Of a stretch of 20,517 bases of DNA, positions 13,967-20,517 are shown one piece after another. The stretch is from Lachnospiraceae bacterium (GTDB lineage Bacteria; Bacillota_A; Clostridia; Lachnospirales; Lachnospiraceae), in contig JAISHZ010000321.1 of NCBI GenBank assembly GCA_031262285.1, forward strand, positions 1 through 20,517. The letters are read 5' to 3'. The translations under genes and the position numbers were made by a program. Position 1 is the first letter of the stretch. Each line of letters starts with the position of its first letter. Under the pieces are notes generated by a model that had not been told where the DNA came from, did no database searches, and was given only the letters and a program-made list of their open reading frames with translations.

Positions 13967-16309
13967 TTAGCGTTCAAAATCACGCAAGCGAAAATGCCCT
14001 TGTGTATTTGGAGCCAGATTGACCAAAATCGTTTTCTCTTGATAACGCAAAGAAACGCACAAGGGAGCATAAGCAGTCAAGGTACATTCCACGAGAAGAG
14101 CATCTTTCCATACAATCGCTATCTGTGCGTTACCTTTGACACACAAGCCGTTCACTTGCCCATTCGTCCAAGCATTGGGAAGCGCCGGCAGCAGGTCAAT
14201 GCATTGTAGGGTACTTTGTACGAGCATTTGCGCAATGGCTGCTGTCGCACCAAAATTACCGTCGATTTGAAATGGGGGATGACGATCAAATAAATTCGGA
14301 TAGGTGGAGGTTGCGAAAAGCTGCGTTAAATTGAAGAAAGCAGCTTCACCGTCTCGTAATTTCGCATAGTGATTAATGATCCAAGCACGACTCCAACCGG
14401 TATGTCCTCCGCCGCTTTTGAGTCGGCGTTCCAATGTCGCGCGAGCAGCTGCGGCAAGCGCAGGGGTCTGATCCGGCGAAATCTGCTCGGATGGATACAA
14501 ACCATATAGATGAGAAATGTGTCGATGCCCAGGTTCTACTTCTTCGTAATCCTCCATCCACTCTAACAGAGTACCGAGAGGTCCGATTTGGGTAGGAGGC
14601 AATTTTGCCAACATCCCTTGAAGTTGTAAGAGAAACGCACAGATATCCGTAACACCAAATTGCGCGAAAATGGCAACAGTCGCTTCCTCAAAAGAGTAGG
14701 TGGTGATATCAGACGACAACTCATTCCCAAGATGCTGCGCAGCGGACAAGCATTGCGTAAACAAATCTCTTAGGATCTGATTGTCCATGGTCACGCCATA
14801 TGTATTGGCTCCTTCCTCTCCATTCGGTAGACGGAAGGTATTTTCCGGAGAAACCGAAGGGCAAGTGACTAAGAATCCGTCTTTTTCGATTAGAAAATCA
14901 CAGAAAAACAACGCACTTTCACACATTACTGGAAAATATTCTTTCAAAAAATCTTGATCAAGCGTGTATTCATAGTGCGTCCACAGATGCGTACAAAGCC
15001 AAGCAGCTCCCATAACCCAATATGTACCCGGAATCCACTGATCTTGCGGCGCAGTATCTCCATATATGTTGGTGTTGTGATGACAAACAAACCCTCTACA
15101 ACCATACATTTCTTTGGCAGTACGCCGCCCATTCGGAATCATTTTGCGCAACAAACGAAAGAGCGCAAGATGGCATTCAGAAAGGTTGGTACTTTCCGCC
15201 GGCCAGTAGTTCATTTGCGTATTGATATTGATGGTAAACTTACTATCCCAGGGTGGTAGAAAGTCTTTGTTCCATAGACCCTGCAAAGTAGCCGGCAGTT
15301 CTCCGACCGGGCTGCTACAAGCAATCAATAAATACCGACCATACGCAAAGTAAAGGTTCACAAGTTCTAGCCCTACCTCTCCTTGCGCTGCCAAAGAAAG
15401 GAGCTTGTCCGTGGGGATCCGATCGTCCGAAGGATGTTCATCTTCCAACATAAGGCTGACACGATGATAATAATGGTGATAAGCTGCCAAATGACGATCC
15501 AAAAGCAACCGAAAGTACGCAGAGGGAGTAGATCCTTCCTCTAGTTGTACTTTTTCATACACAGAATCAAATAACGCAGTTGAATCGGCTTCCTGCGAAG
15601 AAATGTGATACGAACTATTTGCGCTAAACAACAGGAGAACCTCATCTGCTTGTTCTACACAAAGCGTTTCTCCGATCACGCTTATTTCACCGCCGTTTCC
15701 ATATGCTTTGATCATCATGCCAAAATCAGAAGCACCTTTCCCTAAATTACCATAAAGCCACAACCCATTGTCATCGACTTGCCGTATTCCATCGAAGTAT
15801 TTCCCGCGATCTAAAGTAATGGATAAATTCAGCTTCCCTAACGAGTCAGCGTTTAACAATACAGCCATACAGTCGTCTTTCATAGAAATCAGACTTTGGC
15901 GAATATAAGTCACACCATCAGCGGTAAAACGCACCGTGTGCAGAGCGTCGTCCAGATTCAAAGAGCGTTCATAATGGGTTATTTCACCCATAGGCGCAAA
16001 TGCAAGCCACACATCTCCAAGAGTCTGATAGGGAGACATCCAAGAAGGACACCCAGAAAGAGACAAGTGCATAAGCCGTTGCGCTTCCGTGATCCGACCT
16101 GCCAAAAGCAGTTCACGAATCTTAGGTAGACGATCCAACGCATCAGGATTGTTGCGATTCGATGGAGCACCATTCCAAATGCTTTCCTCATTGACTTGAA
16201 ACCGTTCTTGTTGCGCACCGCCAAAAATCATCGCGCCAAGCCTACCATTCCCAAGAGGGAGGGCTTCTTCCCATTGTGTTGCGGGACTCTCATACCACAA
16301 TCTAGACAT
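13967..16309 (-). CDS. Glycoside hydrolase family 95 alpha-L-fucosidase
   Basis: A 780-residue GH95 enzyme that releases fucose from fucosylated glycans by an inverting mechanism. The N-terminal beta domain begins LWYESPATQWEEALPLGNGRLGAMIFGG, a family hallmark. The (alpha/alpha)6 catalytic part shows N361 and N363 in NINTQMNYWPA, E489 in VSPENTF and D683 in FQIDGNFGAT. These match the Asn, Glu and Asp active residues known from the bifidobacterial AfcA enzyme. There is no signal peptide, so it probably acts on imported oligosaccharides. The frame is open to 16426, but that start lies upstream of the -10 box. The ATG at 16309 has TAGGAG at a suitable distance. No fucose pathway or glycan transporter gene is adjacent. 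Confidence 0.93.
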   Translation of the reverse strand: MSRLWYESPATQWEEALPLGNGRLGAMIFGGAQQERFQVNEESIWNGAPSNRNNPDALDRLPKIRELLLAGRITEAQRLMHLSLSGCPSWMSPYQTLGDVWLAFAPMGEITHYERSLNLDDALHTVRFTADGVTYIRQSLISMKDDCMAVLLNADSLGKLNLSITLDRGKYFDGIRQVDDNGLWLYGNLGKGASDFGMMIKAYGNGGEISVIGETLCVEQADEVLLLFSANSSYHISSQEADSTALFDSVYEKVQLEEGSTPSAYFRLLLDRHLAAYHHYYHRVSLMLEDEHPSDDRIPTDKLLSLAAQGEVGLELVNLYFAYGRYLLIACSSPVGELPATLQGLWNKDFLPPWDSKFTININTQMNYWPAESTNLSECHLALFRLLRKMIPNGRRTAKEMYGCRGFVCHHNTNIYGDTAPQDQWIPGTYWVMGAAWLCTHLWTHYEYTLDQDFLKEYFPVMCESALFFCDFLIEKDGFLVTCPSVSPENTFRLPNGEEGANTYGVTMDNQILRDLFTQCLSAAQHLGNELSSDITTYSFEEATVAIFAQFGVTDICAFLLQLQGMLAKLPPTQIGPLGTLLEWMEDYEEVEPGHRHISHLYGLYPSEQISPDQTPALAAAARATLERRLKSGGGHTGWSRAWIINHYAKLRDGEAAFFNLTQLFATSTYPNLFDRHPPFQIDGNFGATAAIAQMLVQSTLQCIDLLPALPNAWTNGQVNGLCVKGNAQIAIVWKDALLVECTLTAYAPLCVSLRYQEKTILVNLAPNTQGHFRLRDFER

Positions 16310-16378
16310 CATCACTCCTATCAACGCCTGAACGTTCGCAGTTTGTGCCGTTTGCGTATAGTAATCGTTTCCGCAAGC

Positions 16379-16408
16379 TTTATAACATGCTCTATGTCGC
16401 TTTGTCAA
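16379..16408 (-). promoter_or_regulatory. Promoter of the GH95 gene
   Basis: On the minus strand a perfect TTGACA (16403-16408) is 18 bases from TATAAA (16379-16384), with an extended TG motif. The transcript would start near 16372. This rules out the longest possible fucosidase start and supports 16309. Confidence 0.75.
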
Positions 16409-16432
16409 TCGATTTTGCGAGGTCAAAAATCC

Positions 16433-16474
16433 GTGGGTAATTACAATTCACGCGTTCGCCTGAATCGTACCCAC
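16433..16474. repeat. Imperfect hairpin between divergent promoters
   Basis: GTGGGTA (16433-16439) pairs with TACCCAC (16468-16474). Inside, ATTCA (16446-16450) pairs with TGAAT (16461-16465), leaving a 10-base loop. It lies between the -35 boxes of the fucosidase and hybrid kinase genes and is not followed by T runs in either direction. It could be a shared operator. Its loop side carries the 20-base sequence repeated at 20322. Confidence 0.5.
16441..16460 (+). repeat. 20-base dispersed repeat, copy 1
   Basis: TTACAATTCACGCGTTCGCC matches 20322-20341 at 19 of 20 positions. Such a match is unlikely by chance in a window of this size. Similarity stops on both sides. Confidence 0.6.
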
Positions 16475-16496
16475 AATCCCCTCCACGATTCGTATA

Positions 16497-16526
16497 TTTA
16501 CAATTATCTGACGAATCTGCTATAAT
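16497..16526 (+). promoter_or_regulatory. Promoter of the hybrid histidine kinase gene
   Basis: TTTACA (16497-16502) and a perfect TATAAT (16521-16526) are 18 bases apart, with a TG one base ahead of the -10 (extended -10). Transcription should begin near 16533, leaving a leader of about 64 bases with AGAGAGGGG ahead of the ATG. Confidence 0.75.
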
Positions 16527-16596
16527 GTCAAAAGATAACCGCTTTTGATTTTATCCACTCAAGCAAACGAATTTCATCGAATAGAGAGGGGCAGAC

Positions 16597-19056
16597 ATGG
16601 AAGAAAAGATAGAATCTATTGCGAAGAGCATACATTTTGCACATAGTCGACGCGAAGACCTGCTGTTTCAAGCAATGCTTCGAGATAGCTTGTGGTTATA
16701 CTTCATCAATATTTCTGACGGAATTATCGAATTCTTCTCGATGGGAGAAAAAGGACTCGGAAGATTCGAACCCATCGGTATTCAATTTCCGACCCCGTAT
16801 GACGAATACTTAAAATATCGCAACCAAACGTGCGTACTGCCGCAATACCGCGAAAGTTACCGCGAAGTACTCAATCCCAAAGCATTAATGGAATATTGCC
16901 ACGCAGGACATGAGTATTATGAAACGGAAATCGAGATTTACTCGTTGCAAGGCAAACGTGTATGGGTAAGGATTCGCGTTTGCTTCCAAGAAAGTGAAGA
17001 GACCCATCACTTGTACGGCGTTACCTTCGTTAAAGAGATTACGGAAGTGAAAGTACTGCAAGAAAAGCAATTTCGTTCCTCGACCATGTTGGAAGCACTG
17101 ACGAATCCTTTTATCGTCATATTATACTGCGACCTTCGAAATGGTACGATTTGGGTTGAACGTTCCGAAGGAGGTATCCTCCCTCAAGGAGAAGAACTAA
17201 CGAGCGATTACTTTACTCTCATATCTTCCTATATAAAAGAGCATATTGATGAAAAAGATCAAAACAGAGTCCTAATGGAGACTTCTCGCGAACATACGCT
17301 CAAAATATTGCCCAAACAAAACATAGAATTGGTCTGGCAAGAAAAAACGAAGCGATCGGATGGTATTGCTCGGTATATGCGCTGTCTTATCGCACCGGGT
17401 ATCATCGAAAACGGAGAAGTCGTGACGTTTGTTCACGCGATACAAGATATTACCGCCCAAAAGCATAGAGAGCAAGAACGGAACCAAATATTGCAAAACG
17501 CACTCTCTGTCTCAAAGCAAGCCAATCGTGCCAAAACAGATTTCCTTTCAAGAATGTCTCATGACATCCGAACACCGATGAATGCGATTATCGGTATGAC
17601 TGCCATCGCAGCGGCGCATTTGGAAGATCGTGATAAGGTGAGCGATTGTTTGGGCAAGATCACCTTATCCGGTAAACATTTATTGTCTTTGATTAATGAA
17701 GTGCTAGATATGTCTAAACTCGAAAATAACAAACTTGAACTATCTCTCGATACCGCCAACTTACGCGAATTGCTGCAACAAATGGTTTCCATGCTCAGAG
17801 AGCTAATCGCAGAAAAGAATCAGACGATTACCTATCAAATGGAACATTTAGAGCACGAAGATGTCGTGTGTGACGAAAGCAAGATTCGCCAGATTCTCAT
17901 GAATTTACTTTCCAACGCGATCAAATATACCCCGGAAGGTGGTCATATCAAGGTCATCCTACGAGAAATTCCCATGAAACGACATGATTATAGTGAATTT
18001 TTGTTTATCGTCGAAGACGATGGGATCGGTATGTCTCAAGCCTTCTTGGAGCGTATTTTTCAACCATTTGAACGAGCGGAAGATACTCGTATCAACAAGA
18101 TCCACGGCACCGGTCTGGGAATGGCTATTGCACAAGGGATCGCTGCTGTTATGAGCGGAGAAATCACCGTGAAAAGCGAAATCGGTGTTGGCAGCTGCTT
18201 TACCTTTTCCGTACCGCTCCAGTTGGAAAACAAAGTCGGAAGATTACCGGAAGATGTCCTCAATCTACCTGTTTTGGTAGTGGACGATCAAGAAACAGAC
18301 TGCCAAATGGCTTGCGAAGTATTGGATCGAATCGGTTTAAAGGGTGAATGGGTCACATCCGGAGAGAATGCTGTGAATAAGGTGGTAGAACGTCACGCAA
18401 AAGGGGAAGAATATTTTACCGTTTTCCTTGATTGGAAGATGCCCGGGATGGACGGCATTATGACAGCGAGAGCCATTCGTGAGAAAGTCGGTCAAGATGT
18501 CCCGATTATCATCTTAACAGCCTACGACTGGTGTGATATTGAAGACCAAGCGAGAGCAGAAGGGGTCAATGACTTCCTATCAAAACCCATCAGCGAATCC
18601 AAACTCTGCCATACGATTGAACGCTTTCACAGACCGACACCATCACAGCTCAGATCCGAAGAACTTCCGGATTTCTTCCGTGACAAAAGACTTCTTTTGG
18701 TGGAAGATAATGATTTGAATGTGGAAATCGCGAAAGAAATGTTGGAGACATTTGGTATCCAAGTGGATGTGAGTGAAAATGGTGCAGAATCCTTACAGAT
18801 ATTGCAAGAATCATCGCCTCATACTTATGATTTGATTTTAATGGATATCCAGATGCCGATCATGAACGGTTACGAAGCGACCAAACAGATCCGTCATATG
18901 GAAAGGGAAGATCTTAGGGAGATTCCTATCGTCGCAATGACAGCGGATGCATTTGCCGAGGATGTCAGAAGAGCGCTGGACGCAGGAATGAATGGGCATA
19001 TCGCCAAACCATTGCAAGTAGAAACAGTCAAAGAGGTTTTGCAAAAATGGATCTAA
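16597..19056 (+). CDS. Soluble hybrid histidine kinase with two receiver domains
   Basis: An 819-residue signalling protein without membrane segments. The N-terminal 300 residues look like two PAS-type sensor units, ending in LYGVTFVKEITEVKV and VTFVHAIQDITAQK, typical PAC ends. A short coil leads to HisKA with H322 in SRMSHDIRTPMNAIIGM. The HATPase domain follows, with N440 in NLLSNAIKYT, a DDGIGM box and GTGLGMAIAQGI. Receiver 1 (about 560-680) has D612 in FLDWKMPGMDG and receiver 2 (about 697-819) has D750 in LMDIQMPIMNGYEA. The architecture implies a phosphorelay to an Hpt or output protein encoded elsewhere; none is adjacent. It is divergent from the fucosidase gene with its own strong promoter. 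The signal is unknown; PAS units may bind a cytoplasmic ligand. Confidence 0.94.
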   Translation: MEEKIESIAKSIHFAHSRREDLLFQAMLRDSLWLYFINISDGIIEFFSMGEKGLGRFEPIGIQFPTPYDEYLKYRNQTCVLPQYRESYREVLNPKALMEYCHAGHEYYETEIEIYSLQGKRVWVRIRVCFQESEETHHLYGVTFVKEITEVKVLQEKQFRSSTMLEALTNPFIVILYCDLRNGTIWVERSEGGILPQGEELTSDYFTLISSYIKEHIDEKDQNRVLMETSREHTLKILPKQNIELVWQEKTKRSDGIARYMRCLIAPGIIENGEVVTFVHAIQDITAQKHREQERNQILQNALSVSKQANRAKTDFLSRMSHDIRTPMNAIIGMTAIAAAHLEDRDKVSDCLGKITLSGKHLLSLINEVLDMSKLENNKLELSLDTANLRELLQQMVSMLRELIAEKNQTITYQMEHLEHEDVVCDESKIRQILMNLLSNAIKYTPEGGHIKVILREIPMKRHDYSEFLFIVEDDGIGMSQAFLERIFQPFERAEDTRINKIHGTGLGMAIAQGIAAVMSGEITVKSEIGVGSCFTFSVPLQLENKVGRLPEDVLNLPVLVVDDQETDCQMACEVLDRIGLKGEWVTSGENAVNKVVERHAKGEEYFTVFLDWKMPGMDGIMTARAIREKVGQDVPIIILTAYDWCDIEDQARAEGVNDFLSKPISESKLCHTIERFHRPTPSQLRSEELPDFFRDKRLLLVEDNDLNVEIAKEMLETFGIQVDVSENGAESLQILQESSPHTYDLILMDIQMPIMNGYEATKQIRHMEREDLREIPIVAMTADAFAEDVRRALDAGMNGHIAKPLQVETVKEVLQKWI

Positions 19057-19153
19057 ACAGGCATAAGCAGATACCCTCTCTGATATATTAATAAAAAGCG
19101 GATTCAACCTCTTATGTGGAAAAGCTTCCGTATAAGTAGGGTAAAGAGGGCAT

Positions 19154-19606
19154 TTGACACAGAAATTAGAAAATGTTTTGAATTTAGCATTGGAAACGCC
19201 TGAATCGGTACGTCTCAAAACAGATAATCTAAACGTCGGATACCAAAGCAATACCAGAACATGGGAATTGATCGTCAAATATCATGGTTCTTTAGATGAA
19301 CTTGAAGCCTATGGGATCATTGTGGAGTATCTCATCCCCGGGTATGGTATCCTCACCGTTCCGGAGAATTTGGTGGAGACAGTGTCCGGATGGGAGCAAA
19401 TTGAATATATCGAAAAACCAAAGCGGTACTATTACACCATCGAAGACGCCAAATCCACTTCCTGCATATCTTCCGTTGAAACGAGAGAGCCATTCTTATC
19501 AGGGGAAGGTGTACTGATTGCCGTTTTGGATTCGGGGGTGCGTGTGAATGAAATGGCGAGCACCATCGGAATACGATCGGTAGATCAAAAAAGCAGGGAG
19601 GAATAA
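19154..19606 (+). pseudogene. Truncated subtilisin-like (S8, Csp-like) peptidase, N-terminal part only
   Basis: A 150-residue frame starting with TTG. Residues 1-125 resemble the prodomain-like N-terminus of clostridial S8 peptidases. Then comes GEGVLIAVLDSG with the catalytic Asp (D126). Full-length relatives continue for several hundred residues carrying the His and Ser of the triad; here only 24 residues follow before the stop, and cysE begins 5 bases later, so no room remains. The protein cannot be an active protease. It may be a remnant of an internal deletion, or a retained non-catalytic fragment. The reading frame is clean, and its stop overlaps the end of the cysE ribosome binding region, so it could still be translated. 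GAGGG is only 3 bases before TTG. Confidence 0.7.
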
Positions 19607-19611
19607 ACAGG

Positions 19612-20295
19612 ATGGCTTTTTTTCGCAATCTGCGGGAAGAGATCCGTATTATCAGAGAGAGGGATCCGGCAATTCATTCTTCAATGGAAGTATTCTTGTA
19701 TCCAAGTTTTAAGGCAATGCTACATTATCGCTTCGCACACAAACTGTATCTAAAAGAACATTTCTTCTGGGCGAGGTATATTTCACAGCGCGGCTCAAGA
19801 AAGAGTGGCATTGAGATCCATCCGGGTGCCAAGATCGGGAAAGGATTCTTTATTGACCATGGACAAGGGGTGGTGATCGGAGAAACGACCATCATCGGGG
19901 ACAACGTGACCATGTATCAAGGTGTCACGCTGGGGGGCAACGGCAAAGAGCATGGCAAGCGCCACCCAACGATCGGAGACAACTGTATGATCAGTGTCGG
20001 CGCAAAGGTGCTTGGTTCTTTTACCATTGGTAACAATTCCAAAATTGGTGCGGGAAGCGTCGTCTTGCAGGAGGTGCCGCCCAACTCTACTGTGGTTGGG
20101 ATCCCCGGGCGCGTCGTCAAGCGCGGAAATCAAAGTTTGCCGCAAGAAACGATGAACCATTCCGATTTACCGGATCCCGTGAAAGAAGATATCGCCTCAC
20201 TACGTCAATCCAATGTAGAATTGATTAATCGTTTGTTGGATGTGGAGCGTGAATTGCGGATGCTCAAAGCGGATGCCCAAAAACAGCGAGAGTAA
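19612..20295 (+). CDS. cysE: Serine O-acetyltransferase
   Basis: It makes O-acetyl-L-serine from serine and acetyl-CoA, the first step of cysteine synthesis, in the cytoplasm. The 227 residues have a short helical N-terminus. A left-handed beta-helix of hexapeptide repeats follows (about 66-170), including IEIHPGAKIGKGFFIDHGQG, where D82 and H83 match the catalytic pair, then YQGVTLGGNGKEHGKRHPTIGD and IPGRVV. The size matches the short EpsC-like SAT group. The C-terminal 40 residues are a likely coiled coil. GGGAGG sits 10 bases before the ATG. It is coupled to the truncated peptidase upstream. No O-acetylserine sulfhydrylase gene follows in the window. Confidence 0.95.
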   Translation: MAFFRNLREEIRIIRERDPAIHSSMEVFLYPSFKAMLHYRFAHKLYLKEHFFWARYISQRGSRKSGIEIHPGAKIGKGFFIDHGQGVVIGETTIIGDNVTMYQGVTLGGNGKEHGKRHPTIGDNCMISVGAKVLGSFTIGNNSKIGAGSVVLQEVPPNSTVVGIPGRVVKRGNQSLPQETMNHSDLPDPVKEDIASLRQSNVELINRLLDVERELRMLKADAQKQRE

Positions 20296-20321
20296 AAACG
20301 AAACTATTTGCTCGAAAAACG

Positions 20322-20341
20322 TTACAATTCATGCGTTCGCC
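20322..20341 (+). repeat. 20-base dispersed repeat, copy 2
   Basis: TTACAATTCATGCGTTCGCC, one mismatch from 16441-16460. It directly abuts the right copy of the terminal inverted repeat, so it may form part of the same dispersed element. Confidence 0.6.
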
Positions 20342-20388
20342 GATCTACGTTTCAAAGGTATGTATCCCGGACGAACCGCACAGAGCCG
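20341..20388 (+). repeat. Terminal inverted repeat copy, right end
   Basis: This is the inverted copy of positions 1-48, with 30 bases identical at 20359-20388. One base separates it from the outer arm of the following palindrome. It lies 45 bases after the cysE stop and shows no coding potential. Confidence 0.85.
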
Positions 20389-20389
20389 A

Positions 20390-20517
20390 GGGGAGTTTTG
20401 GGTGTTAGACTCTCTGAGCGTTCCGATGAGCCCATGACAGTGAAAATGCGCGCACAAGCAAGCGCTCATTTTCACTTGGTCTCATCTCCACAGAACGTAT
20501 AACACCCAAAACTCCCC
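20390..20517. repeat. 128-base nested palindrome (structured repeat or ncRNA-like element)
   Basis: Four nested stems can be read. The outer 18-base arms 20390-20407 and 20500-20517 are perfectly complementary. CGTTC 20419-20423 pairs with GAACG 20493-20497, and GATGAG 20425-20430 with CTCATC 20481-20486. An inner stem, 20440-20453 with 20462-20475, has 13 of 14 pairs and an 8-base loop. The window ends exactly with the outer arm. There is no transposase and no T run for a terminator. It resembles a MITE-like or other dispersed palindromic repeat, or a folded RNA. The family is not recognised. Confidence 0.75.

Noticed and set aside
16310..16426. Longer N-terminus for the GH95 fucosidase
   Set aside because: This would start upstream of the -10 box of its own strong promoter. 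The extra residues do not look like a signal peptide or a conserved extension.
19795..20160. 121-residue minus-strand frame
   Set aside because: It is antisense to the conserved hexapeptide region of cysE, with no ribosome site or recognisable domain.
20390..20517. Integron attC site
   Set aside because: GTTAGAC and GTATAAC lie at the inner ends of the outer stem, but the polarity is reversed (GTT left, AAC right, on either strand). No integrase or cassette array is present.
20341..20517. Group II intron 3' part or insertion-sequence end
   Set aside because: The folded region looked intron-like at first, but no domain V pattern, reverse transcriptase or transposase is visible.

Overview
The window looks like a chromosomal contig from a low-to-moderate-GC anaerobic Firmicute, probably a butyrate-forming member of the Clostridia (Eubacteriales). 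The reasons are a ptb-buk pair for terminal butyrate synthesis, strong AGGAGG ribosome binding sites, a YtrA-type GntR/ABC cassette, a 7TM-DISM histidine kinase, a clostridial-style S8 peptidase N-terminus and a GH95 fucosidase. I cannot assign a genus. Both ends of the window carry the same repeat in opposite orientation, so the window may be a whole contig whose assembly stopped at repeats.

Left part, all on the minus strand. Positions 75-2084 hold a three-gene operon: GntR repressor, ABC ATPase, ABC permease. A clear inverted-repeat operator overlaps its promoter. Positions 2271-5052 hold a two-component system: a 7TM-DISM sensor kinase, then an OmpR-type regulator, with a direct repeat between them. 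Next come an NCS2 purine permease (5183-6574), butyrate kinase (6618-7685) and phosphate butyryltransferase (7779-8678). The last two convert butyryl-CoA to butyrate with ATP yield. A CPBP membrane protease-like protein (8836-9507) follows.

Middle part, plus strand. After a divergent intergenic region with promoters facing both ways there is an AT-richer two-gene unit (9787-11617). It encodes an AAA/ABC-type ATPase of the OLD/AAA_15/AAA_21 kind and a 109-residue protein I do not recognise. This is the best candidate for an uncharacterised, possibly defence-related system. It is followed by an Xaa-His dipeptidase (PepD) and a nitrilase-family amidase whose frames overlap by 4 bases.

Right part. 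A cytoplasmic GH95 alpha-L-fucosidase (minus strand, 13967-16309) is divergent from a soluble hybrid histidine kinase with two receiver domains (16597-19056). Both have near-consensus extended -10 promoters, and an imperfect hairpin lies between them. Downstream are a truncated S8 peptidase (N-terminus and catalytic Asp only), a serine O-acetyltransferase (cysE), and a 128-base nested palindrome that ends the window exactly at its outer arm.

No rRNA, tRNA, CRISPR array, transposase or integrase is visible. No gap between genes exceeds about 290 bases.
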